Origin: JBJEQG01 sp051881635
GTDB taxonomy: Bacteria > Bacillota > Clostridia > Oscillospirales > Acutalibacteraceae
Direction of reading: 5' to 3'
DNA length: 12,991 nucleotides
NCBI GenBank assembly: GCA_051881635.1
Contig: JBJEQG010000121.1
Coordinates: forward strand, 1 to 12,991
The notes beneath the pieces were generated by a model. The model saw only the letters and a list, made by a program, of their open reading frames with translations. It ran no database searches and had not been told where the DNA came from. Made by a program: the position numbers and the translations under genes. Positions 6,772 to 12,991 of this stretch are shown here, in pieces. Every line of letters starts with the position of its first letter. The first letter of the stretch is position 1.

Positions 6772-7350
6772 ATGGCAGTTAGTTTAACAAAAGGACAGAA
6801 GGTAGATTTGACAAAGGGCAATCCCGGTTTGAAGCATATTTTAATCGGTTTGGGTTGGGATGTCAACAAATATGACGGCGGTTCTTCCTTTGACCTTGAT
6901 GCGGCAGCATTCCTGCTTGATGCCAACGGCAAGGTTGCGTCCGATTCCGATTTCATCTTTTACAGCAACTTGCAGCACAGCTCAGGCTCTGTTCAGCATT
7001 TAGGCGATAACACGACAGGTGACGGTGACGGCGATGACGAGCAGATTAAAGTTGATTTGAGTTTAGTACCCGCTGAGGTTCAGAAGATTGACTTTACGGT
7101 TACAATCTACGATGCAGATACCCGCAAACAGAACTTCGGACAGGTTTCCAACGCTTATATTCGTGTTGTAGATGCTGACAGCAACACAGAGTTGATTCGT
7201 TACGACTTGGGCGAGGATTTCTCTATTGAAACAGCAGTTGTTGTTGCCGAAATCTATCGTAACAACGGCGAATGGAAATTCAACGCTATCGGCAGTGGTT
7301 TCAGCGGCGGCTTGTTTGCTTTATGCCAAAACTTTGGTGTTAATGTATAA
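6772..7350 (+). CDS. terD: TerD-family calcium-binding stress protein (first copy)
   Basis: A 192-residue single TerD domain. It begins with the family signature MAVSLTKGQKVDL, then IGLGWD (25-30), FDLDAAAFLL (40-49) and the acidic loop GDNTTGDGDGDDE (78-90). Known TerD structures bind Ca2+ through such acidic loops. The protein ends with EWKFNAIG and the tail FGVNV. AGGAGG (6757-6762) is 9 bases before the ATG. TerD proteins are linked to resistance to tellurite and other oxidants, phage and colicins; their biochemical role is not settled. The 72-base gap after the kinase contains a small hairpin (GCGGT/ACCGC, 6722-6734) and no convincing promoter. The gene is closely similar to the copy at 8623, including the same tail, so the two probably arose by duplication. 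TerE or TerZ would be an equally fair name. Confidence 0.93.
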   Translation: MAVSLTKGQKVDLTKGNPGLKHILIGLGWDVNKYDGGSSFDLDAAAFLLDANGKVASDSDFIFYSNLQHSSGSVQHLGDNTTGDGDGDDEQIKVDLSLVPAEVQKIDFTVTIYDADTRKQNFGQVSNAYIRVVDADSNTELIRYDLGEDFSIETAVVVAEIYRNNGEWKFNAIGSGFSGGLFALCQNFGVNV

Positions 7351-7400
7351 TCAGACCGTAAACTTTTGATGAACAAAGAACGGCTGAGAGGAGAATTTAT

Positions 7401-7991
7401 ATGGCAGTTGAACTGAGAAAAGGCCAAAAAGTTAATTTGGAAAAGCCCAAAGCTGTTCATGAAGACATTTTAATTAACCTGAATTGGAGTCAACCCACCC
7501 GTAGAGGATTTTTTTCTAAACGCCCACAGCCGATTGATTTGGACTTGGGTTGCCTTTATGAACTTTCAGACGGCAGTAAAAGTTGTGTTCAGGCATTAGG
7601 AAAAAACTTTGGCAGTCTGAATAAACCGCCTTATATTTCATTAGACGGTGATGACCGTACAGGTAGCGTGGCAAGCGGTGAAAATCTGAGAATCAGCGGA
7701 GCAAAAATGAGCCTTATCCGTAAAGTTTTGGTTTATACCTTTATTTATGAAGGCATAGCAAATTGGAAAGAGGCAAATGGCGTTGTTACGATAAAATCTC
7801 CCGGTAATCAGGATATTATTGTTCGTATGGACGCATATGATTCATCAAAAACAATGTGTGCTATTGCCATGATTGAAAACCATAACGGTATTTTTACGGT
7901 TGAAAAGCTTGTGGAATTTTTTAATGGACATAGTGCAATGGATAAGCGTTTCGGCTGGGGACTGCGTTGGGTTCCCGGAAAAAAAGATTGA
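7401..7991 (+). CDS. TerA-like member of the TerD superfamily
   Basis: A 196-residue protein starting with the shared MAVELRKGQKVNL, but otherwise closer to TerA. It has IDLDLGCLYEL (45-55), VQALGKNFGSL (63-73) and the loop LDGDDRTGSVASGENL (81-96), a different acidic loop from the GDNxTG loop of its neighbours, and ends in FGWGLRWVPG. TerA proteins commonly contain this module. Here it is a single compact domain, shorter than the enterobacterial TerA. A basic insertion near residues 33-44 (RRGFFSKRPQP) interrupts the region after the first strand and resembles an insertion in the next gene. GAGAGGAG (7386-7393) lies 7 bases upstream. Residues that could bind Ca2+ are present. It is probably a structural partner of the other TerD proteins; the name terA is plausible but not proven. 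Confidence 0.85.
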   Translation: MAVELRKGQKVNLEKPKAVHEDILINLNWSQPTRRGFFSKRPQPIDLDLGCLYELSDGSKSCVQALGKNFGSLNKPPYISLDGDDRTGSVASGENLRISGAKMSLIRKVLVYTFIYEGIANWKEANGVVTIKSPGNQDIIVRMDAYDSSKTMCAIAMIENHNGIFTVEKLVEFFNGHSAMDKRFGWGLRWVPGKKD

Positions 7992-8009
7992 TTTTAAGGA
8001 GCGTGTTTT

Positions 8010-8606
8010 ATGTCTGTAAACCTTCAAAAGGGGCAAAAAGTCAACCTTCGCAAAGATAACGGCGATAAACTTCGCCGTGTTATGGTTGGCTTGGGCTGGG
8101 ACGAAGTAAAGCAGAAGAAAAAACTGTTCGGACCAAAACCGCAGGATATTGACTGTGATGCCGCAGCTTTTTTGTGCGTAGACGGTCATGTGCAAAGTAT
8201 GGACGATGTTGTTTATTTTGGTAATTTATCTCACAGAACAAACTGCGTTACCCACATGGGTGATAATTTAACAGGTGCAGGTGCAGCTGCAGGCGATGAC
8301 GAACAAATTATGGTTGATTTGGACGCTTTGCCAATGGAATACGACAAAGTTATTATCATTGTCAATATTTATCAGGCTCAAAAGCGTGGTCAGCATTTCG
8401 GCATGGTTCAGAATGCCTTTATCCGTGTTTTCGATTGCGAAACAGGGACTGAAATGTGCCGCTATAATCTGTCCGAAAATTATGACCGCATGACTTCTAT
8501 GGTTTTTGGTGAACTTTACCGCAAAAACGGCGAATGGAAATTCAATGCAATCGGACAGGGAACAACAGATGACGGTATTGCGATTTTAGCACAAAGATTT
8601 ACATGA
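8010..8606 (+). CDS. TerD-family protein with basic insertion (second TerD copy)
   Basis: A 198-residue TerD domain. The signature MSVNLQKGQKVNL is followed by VGLGWD (26-31), a lysine-rich insertion KQKKKLFGPKPQ (34-45), IDCDAAAFL (47-55), the acidic loop GDNLTGAGAAAGDDE (84-98) and EWKFNAIG near the end. The insertion lines up with the one in the preceding TerA-like protein (both read basic, LF or FF, then PQ.ID), which sets these two apart from the copies at 6772 and 8623. TAAGGAG (7995-8001) is 8 bases before the ATG, and 18 bases separate it from the previous stop. The acidic loop is longer (AGAAAG) than the canonical one, so calcium affinity may differ. The protein is cytosolic or peripheral, with no signal peptide. 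Confidence 0.92.
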   Translation: MSVNLQKGQKVNLRKDNGDKLRRVMVGLGWDEVKQKKKLFGPKPQDIDCDAAAFLCVDGHVQSMDDVVYFGNLSHRTNCVTHMGDNLTGAGAAAGDDEQIMVDLDALPMEYDKVIIIVNIYQAQKRGQHFGMVQNAFIRVFDCETGTEMCRYNLSENYDRMTSMVFGELYRKNGEWKFNAIGQGTTDDGIAILAQRFT

Positions 8607-8622
8607 GAGGAGATTATTAAAA

Positions 8623-9207
8623 ATGGCAGTTAATCTTTCAAAAGGACAGCGTGTCAACTTAGACAAAGGTATGACAATGGCTTTAATCGGCTTGGGCTGG
8701 GATACCAACAGGTATGACGGCGGATATGATTTTGACCTTGATGCTTCGGCGTTTTTGCTCGGTGCTAACGGTAAAGTCAGAAAAGACGAGGATTTCATTT
8801 TCTATGGCAACCTCAAAAGTCAGGACGGTTCCGTAACACATACAGGTGATAACCTGACCGGTGAGGGCGAGGGTGATGACGAGGTTTTGATTATCGACTT
8901 TACAAAAGTGCCTGCCGATGTTCAAAAAATTGCAATCACAGTTACTATTTATGATGCTGATGTCAGACATCAAAACTTCGGACAGGTTTCCAACGCTTAT
9001 GTGCGTGTTGCCCGTATGGCAAATGCAGATGATACAGTTGGAACAGAGGTTTTGAAATTCGACTTGGTAGAGGAATTCTCAATCGAAACAGCATTGGTTG
9101 TCTGCGAAATTTATCGTAATAACGGCGATTGGAAATTTAATGCTGTCGGTGCAGGTTACAAGGGTGGTTTGGCAGCGTTGTGCCGCAGCTTTGGTGTTAA
9201 TGTATAA
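8623..9207 (+). CDS. terD: TerD-family calcium-binding stress protein (third TerD copy)
   Basis: A 194-residue canonical TerD domain: MAVNLSKGQRVNL, IGLGWD (22-27), FDLDASAFLL (37-46), the acidic loop GDNLTGEGEGDDE (75-87), the strand NFGQVSNAYVRV and the tail FGVNV. It resembles the 6772 copy along the whole length, with a slightly longer loop around MANADDTVGTE. The ribosome binding site AGAGGAG (8606-8612) overlaps the stop codon of the previous gene, indicating co-transcription and tight coupling. A hairpin terminator follows, so this is the last gene before a partial transcription break. Role as for other TerD proteins: calcium-binding, stress-associated, mechanism uncertain. Confidence 0.93.
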   Translation: MAVNLSKGQRVNLDKGMTMALIGLGWDTNRYDGGYDFDLDASAFLLGANGKVRKDEDFIFYGNLKSQDGSVTHTGDNLTGEGEGDDEVLIIDFTKVPADVQKIAITVTIYDADVRHQNFGQVSNAYVRVARMANADDTVGTEVLKFDLVEEFSIETALVVCEIYRNNGDWKFNAVGAGYKGGLAALCRSFGVNV

Positions 9208-9234
9208 ACCTTAGACAAAAAATGTTATGCAAGC

Positions 9235-9275
9235 GGCAGGGAGAGCATAAGTTTTCTTCCTGCCATTCTTGTTTT
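9235..9275 (+). terminator. Internal intrinsic terminator after the TerD cluster
   Basis: GGCAGGGAGAG (9235-9245) pairs with TTCTTCCTGCC (9254-9264) as an 11-bp stem with two G-T pairs and an 8-base loop, followed by ATTCTTGTTTT. The tail is interrupted, so read-through into the next gene is likely. It would make the upstream genes more abundant than the downstream ones. No strong promoter is visible between it and the next gene. Confidence 0.65.
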
Positions 9276-9322
9276 ATGGAAAATAATACCCATTAAAAAT
9301 AAAACACACGAGGTGATAATCA

Positions 9323-10965
9323 ATGGGCAGTAATATTCAAGAGAAATTTAATCAGAATATAACTAATGTTTTTGAAATACCGGAGGGGGATTTTCAAGGA
9401 CCGCTCCGCATTACCCGTCCATGTGTTGTGGACGGAAAGTCCTTGGCCTCAGTTTGGGCAGGCGTTGGACCGACCATTTCCGTTGAAGTAGCTGGCGTTA
9501 CCATAAAAAATTTGAAGGTTCGTGCAATTAACAACACAGGAGATAAAATGGCACAAGCCGCAATTTATACCGCATTTGAAAATACAAAGTTAGAAAATGT
9601 TGAGGTAAGCGGACAGTTGGTTGGTTTTTCAAATGAGGCAGAGGATTGGCGTTTGCCAAGTATTGTACCGCTTGGAAAATTTGCCGCCGAAAAGCCGAAT
9701 GAGTTTACTCTGCAAATCAATGCTGCCGCCGATGCCGTATTATCAACAGATATACAGGGCATTTCCGTTATACCACCATGTTTGACCAAAGGACAAAATA
9801 GTATTGTGCTTAAAACGGAGGAATTGAGAGATAACACACTGCTTTATGGTTCAATATTTGTTAAGACAAGTGTTACCCGAAAAATTTGTGTTACAGGCAA
9901 AGCGGAGATGAAAGCTCCCGAACGCCATGACCCAACGGGAAATATACAGCAATCACAACAACAGCCCGCACCAGTACAACAAAGACAACCACAACAACAG
10001 TCCGTACCAACACAACAAAGACAACCACAGCAACAGCCTGTACCGGTACAGCAAAGACAACCACAGCAACAGCCCACACCGACACAGCAAAGGCAGCCAC
10101 AGCAACNNNNNNNNNNNNNNNNNNNNNNNNNNNNNNNNNNNNNNNNNNNNNNNNNNNNNNNNNNNNNNNNNNNNNNNNNNNNNNNNNNNNNNNNNNNNNN
10201 NNNNNNCAAAGACAACCACAGCAACAGCCCACACCGACACAGCAAAGGCAGCCACAGCAACAGCCTATTCCCGCACAACAGCAAAGACCTGCACGACAAT
10301 TCAACTTTAATGCACCACCGCCACCTGTACCTGTTCAAAGACCTGTACAGCCTTATGGACCGCCGAGAGGACAGCAACCTCAGGTTCAGGCAACACCGTC
10401 CCCAACAGTGGTTTCACCGTTGGCGGAAGATAAAAATGTCACATGGCTGAACGCAGGACAGCGGATTTCTTTGCAAGAAATACAAAATCAACCTTTGCGT
10501 ATTGCTTATTTTCATAACCATTCCAAAATTAAGGTTGATATGGACAGCTATGTTTTCATGTTAGGTGGAAACGGTAAAGTTTCCCGTGACGAAGATATGA
10601 TTTTCTTTGGAAATGAAATATCTGCCGACCGTTCCGTTAAGGTATCTAAGGACGATGATATGCCGATTGTTCTTATTGACCTCAATAAAGTTTCGCCCTC
10701 TGTTGAAAAAATTGCCATTACCTATTCCATATACGGTGATGAGTCACGCATGAATTTTTCATTGATTGATGAACCGATTATGCGTATTTTTTCAGGCGTA
10801 AAGGAAGTTTATCGTTTCCGACTGAAAGATTTGAACCTTGAAAAAACGGTTGTTGCCACAGAAATTTATCGTTATAAAGGTGCATGGAAGTTTAATTGTG
10901 TTGGTGGCGGATACAATGACGGTTTGAAAAAGCTTTGCGAAAGCTATGGCGTACATATAGAGTAA
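9323..10965 (+). CDS. Beta-rich / Pro-Gln repeat / TerD fusion protein (gene contains an assembly gap)
   Basis: One gene interrupted by 100 N. The frame before the gap runs from ATG 9323 (AGGTGAT at 9311-9317) and gives 261 residues. The frame after the gap is open from its first base (10207) to TAA 10965. Both sides encode the same Pro/Gln repeat, so the apparent frame change only reflects the arbitrary gap length. Order: residues ~17-100 show short strand repeats (PLRITRPCVVDG, ISVEVAGVTIKNLKV, LENVEVSGQLV) like a small right-handed beta-helix; ~105-195 is another beta-rich region; a Pro/Gln-rich linker with 12-residue repeats (QRQPQQQ...) follows; then a TerD-like domain from 10438. That domain has SYVFMLGGNGKV and AWKFNCVGGGY, but the usual GDNxTGxGxGDDE loop is replaced by a weaker acidic stretch (VSKDDDM). 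It may act as a tethering or scaffold member of the TerD assembly. The function of the N-terminal domain is unknown. Confidence 0.85.
9977..10275 (+). repeat. 36-bp tandem repeat (12-residue Pro/Gln unit) inside the fusion gene
   Basis: Units begin at 9977, 10013 and 10049, with a partial one at 10085-10106 before the gap. After the gap come a unit lacking its first 3 bases (10207-10239) and a diverging one (10240-10275). Each encodes a variant of QQRQPQQQ plus a P/V/T-rich end (SVPT, PVPV, PTPT). Copy number is unknown because of the gap and probably varies between strains. Confidence 0.9.
10107..10206. other. Assembly gap of 100 N within the minisatellite
   Basis: Exactly 100 N, the conventional filler for a gap of unknown size. 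The 55 bases before it (10052-10106) are identical to the 55 bases after it (10207-10261), and both start on the same codon position. Confidence 0.97.
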
Positions 10966-10988
10966 TTTTATGTGGATTATTATGAAAG

Positions 10989-11993
10989 ATGAGGATTAAC
11001 AGAAAATTGGAGGATTTACTAAATTCTGACGAGTTGCTGCCATATCGTGTCGGCGGTTTGCTTTATGCTCCTGCTCTTATGGAAAAAGCTGCCGACAAAA
11101 TTATTGAAAAAGCCTATCCGTATATGAACGCAGTGGCTCTTTGTTTGGAGGATTCTATTCGTGACGAAGCATTGGAACAGGCAGAACATCAGCTTAAAAG
11201 AACGCTTTTCCGTGTGAAACAGGCTTGTCCGTCAAGTGATGACCGTCCATTGCTTTTTGTGCGTATTCGTACCCCTGAACACATGAACCATGTTCATGAA
11301 TTTTTGGGTGAGGAGGAAAGTGTATTAACCGGTTATATTCTGCCGAAATTTGATTTGTCTAATGCCGACCGCTATATCCGTTTGATTGAAACTTATAACC
11401 GGAATCGTTCCCAAACTTTGTATATCATGCCGATTTTGGAAAGTCTTTCTTTGGCGGATACGGCTCAAAGAGCGGCAAACTTAACGGCATTGAAAGCTCT
11501 TTTGGATACAGTCCGTCCCTATGTTTTAAATGTGCGGGTGGGTGGCAATGACTTTAATCATTTGTATGGTTTACGCCGTTCTGCATATCAAACGATTTAT
11601 GATATTGGCGTGATACGGGATATTTTAATTGATATAATCAATGTTTTTGGGATTGACTATGTTGTTTCCGCCGCTGTGTGGGAGCATTTCGGCGAAAACC
11701 CAAATGACGCATGGGCAACAGGATTAAAGCGTGAGATTGAACTTGATTTGCTGAACGGATTTGTCGGCAAAACCGCAATTCACCCCTCACAACTGCCCAT
11801 TATTTTTAATGCACTTAAAGTCAGCCGTAACGATTATGACGATGCCCTGAATATTCTGAATTGGCAGTCCAAAAGTTATGGTGTTGCCAAAGGTGCAGAC
11901 GGTTCAAGAATGAACGAAGTGAAATGCCATACAAAATGGGCAAAACGCATAAAGGCATTGGGCGGTATTTACGGCATACGGGAGGGAGAATAG
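10989..11993 (+). CDS. CitE/HpcH-like aldolase or lyase of the Ter biosynthetic module
   Basis: A 334-residue protein of the HpcH/HpaI aldolase superfamily (TIM barrel, Mg2+-dependent C-C bond lyases or ligases acting on acyl-CoA or keto acids). Visible signatures are CLEDSI (52-57), VRIRTPE (91-97), LPKFD (118-122), PILES (148-152), VGGNDFNH (184-191) and GKTAIHPSQL (260-269), the last two typical of CitE-like enzymes. ATG 10989 has only a weak upstream site. TTG 11007, with GAGGA 11 bases before it, is an alternative that would drop six residues. It starts 23 bases after the TerD fusion and is followed directly by an ATP-grasp gene. Such a pair is part of the predicted Ter-linked pathway for a nucleoside-like metabolite. 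The substrate is unknown; citrate lyase itself is unlikely without the other citrate lyase subunits. Confidence 0.88.
   Translation: MRINRKLEDLLNSDELLPYRVGGLLYAPALMEKAADKIIEKAYPYMNAVALCLEDSIRDEALEQAEHQLKRTLFRVKQACPSSDDRPLLFVRIRTPEHMNHVHEFLGEEESVLTGYILPKFDLSNADRYIRLIETYNRNRSQTLYIMPILESLSLADTAQRAANLTALKALLDTVRPYVLNVRVGGNDFNHLYGLRRSAYQTIYDIGVIRDILIDIINVFGIDYVVSAAVWEHFGENPNDAWATGLKREIELDLLNGFVGKTAIHPSQLPIIFNALKVSRNDYDDALNILNWQSKSYGVAKGADGSRMNEVKCHTKWAKRIKALGGIYGIREGE
11981..11990 (+). promoter_or_regulatory. Ribosome binding site of the ATP-grasp gene inside the lyase gene
   Basis: GGAGGGAGAA lies within the last codons of the lyase gene, 3 bases before ATG 11994, and the stop TAG directly abuts that ATG. 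The two genes are therefore translationally coupled. Confidence 0.8.
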
Positions 11994-12991
11994 ATGACAA
12001 GAGTTTGGTTTAACCATTGGTTCAGTACAGCCTATCATTTGATTAACATGATGAAAGAGCATAACGAATTAACTTTTATCGGTTCAAGCAGTAATCCTTT
12101 GGCGATTTACAGCCGAGCCTGCGATGAATGGTATGAGGAAAAGGACGGCATGACAGGGGAAGACTATGTTAATTTTTGCCTGGAATTTTGCCAAGAGCAT
12201 GAGATTGATATATTTGTGCCACGCCGTCATTTGGTGTCTGTGGTTCAAAATTCTGAACGCTTTGAAAAACTCGGGGTGCGTTTGTTTGCCGACACAAATT
12301 CCGAGCTTATTAAAATTCTGGACAATAAGCAGGAAACATATCACTATTTTGCCGAGCATTTTCCGTCATGCGTTCCCGAATATCATATTGCACATTCCCT
12401 CGATGAATTTATGTCGTTTTATTATCAAATGCAGACACCAAACACCCGTGTTTGCTATAAGCTGACGATAGATGAGGGAGCAAGAAGTTTTCGGGTTATT
12501 GATGACCGTATCGAAACAAGTATAGGTTTGTTGGAAAGACCAGGTTCAAAGGTTACATTATCCTCAGCCAAAAAGATTTTGGAAAACTATGATTTTTCTG
12601 TTCCAATTTTAATGATGCCCTACTTGGACGGTGTGGAAATCAGTGTAGATTGCTTAAAAACGGCGAGCGGCAATTTGATAATTCCCCGTTATAAAACCAA
12701 CAAGCGTTATTCTGAAATTATTTTTAACTCCGAAATCATGGAAATGTGCAGTAAAATTATGGACATTACGAATTTAAGAATGCCGCTCAATATTCAGTTC
12801 AAAAAGCATAACAATAAACCTTATCTATTGGAAATCAATCCCCGAATGTCAGGCGGTTTGCAGTTATCATGCAAAGCCACAGGACTAAACATTCCCGATT
12901 TGGCAATAAGTCAGCTTTTAGGCATGGATAAATCATGGGCATATCCCGCCATTACTTCCCAAAAAGTTGCCCATATCGAAACCCCTATTTG
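11994..12991 (+). CDS. ATP-grasp ligase of the Ter biosynthetic module (3' end outside the window)
   Basis: The frame opens at ATG 11994 (MTRVWFNHWFSTAY) and runs to the right edge without a stop: 332 residues seen. ATP-grasp enzymes join a carboxylate to an amine or similar group through an acyl-phosphate. Supporting features, in carbamoyl-phosphate synthetase-like order, are an N-terminal Rossmann-like part (about 1-100), DNKQETYHYF (110-119) at the start of the central domain, a lysine in CYKLT (154-158) suited to bind ATP, a glutamate in DGVEISVD (212-219), and the metal-binding LLEINPRMSGG (278-288). The closest look-alikes are CarB/PylC-type ligases. It is coupled to the preceding lyase gene. 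Together they match the predicted Ter-associated synthesis of a nucleoside-like compound; phosphoribosyltransferase and HAD-phosphatase genes would be expected further right. Confidence 0.88.
   Translation, partial: MTRVWFNHWFSTAYHLINMMKEHNELTFIGSSSNPLAIYSRACDEWYEEKDGMTGEDYVNFCLEFCQEHEIDIFVPRRHLVSVVQNSERFEKLGVRLFADTNSELIKILDNKQETYHYFAEHFPSCVPEYHIAHSLDEFMSFYYQMQTPNTRVCYKLTIDEGARSFRVIDDRIETSIGLLERPGSKVTLSSAKKILENYDFSVPILMMPYLDGVEISVDCLKTASGNLIIPRYKTNKRYSEIIFNSEIMEMCSKIMDITNLRMPLNIQFKKHNNKPYLLEINPRMSGGLQLSCKATGLNIPDLAISQLLGMDKSWAYPAITSQKVAHIETPI

Noticed and set aside
6772..9207. Literal assignment as a tellurite-resistance operon
   Set aside because: The name reflects history. Homologs respond to varied stresses, and nothing in the sequence shows that tellurite is the signal.
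9977..10275. Possible CRISPR array because of the 36-base period
   Set aside because: The units are contiguous with no unique spacers, are in frame with the coding sequence, and encode a Pro/Gln repeat.
9844..10377. Long minus-strand ORFs rich in Cys, Leu and Gly (CCGCLCC repeats) opposite the fusion gene
   Set aside because: They are the antisense reading of the CAACAG-rich Pro/Gln repeats and run through the N gap. There is no ribosome binding site, and the plus-strand frame has real domains on both sides.
10107..10450. Apparent frameshift and separate downstream gene starting at GTG 10408
   Set aside because: The GTG is an internal valine. The frame is open from the first base after the gap and encodes the same repeat as before it; the shift comes only from the arbitrary 100-N length.
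1..12991. Insertion sequence, prophage or integrative element carrying the Ter genes
   Set aside because: I found no transposase, integrase, tRNA gene or flanking direct repeats inside the window; the right boundary of the operon is not visible.

Overview
The window looks like a chromosomal segment from a low-GC, Gram-positive, Clostridia-like bacterium (Bacillota). The clues are strong GGAGG-type ribosome binding sites, A/T-rich intergenic DNA, intrinsic terminators with T-tracts, a MepA-type MATE transporter and the 3' end of tsf (EF-Ts). I cannot name a genus. A run of exactly 100 N at 10107-10206 shows that this is a scaffolded draft assembly.

Layout. (1) 1-1271: the end of tsf with its terminator, then a small five-helix membrane protein of unknown function and a bidirectional terminator. 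(2) 1294-2787, minus strand: a MATE efflux gene behind an unusually well-formed leader. The leader has a consensus promoter, a hairpin, a 19-codon ORF running straight through an intrinsic terminator, and a stop codon one base before the MATE ribosome binding site. This looks like an undescribed attenuation switch. (3) 2875 to the right edge, plus strand: a long stress operon of the Ter (historically 'tellurite resistance') type. It starts with a signalling triad: a vWA protein (TerY-like), a PP2C phosphatase and a protein kinase with a zinc ribbon. Next come four TerD/TerA-family calcium-binding proteins, and then a large fusion (beta-rich N-terminus, Pro/Gln-rich tandem repeats, divergent TerD domain). 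The last two genes are a CitE/HpcH-like lyase and an ATP-grasp enzyme that runs off the window.

How the genes may work together. This arrangement matches the computationally described Ter stress systems, in which a TerY-phosphatase-kinase triad is linked to TerD-type calcium-binding proteins and to a biosynthetic module predicted to make a nucleoside-like small molecule. A reasonable inference is that the kinase/phosphatase pair controls phosphorylation of the Ter proteins or of the vWA scaffold, and that the TerD proteins form a calcium-dependent assembly at or near the membrane. The lyase and ATP-grasp would make a metabolite. Further genes of that module probably lie to the right of the window.

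Most notable observations: the MATE leader; the multidomain TerD fusion with a 36-bp minisatellite; and the assembly gap inside that minisatellite, whose two edges are the same 55-base sequence. That identity suggests the gap is a failed contig join and that the gene is intact.
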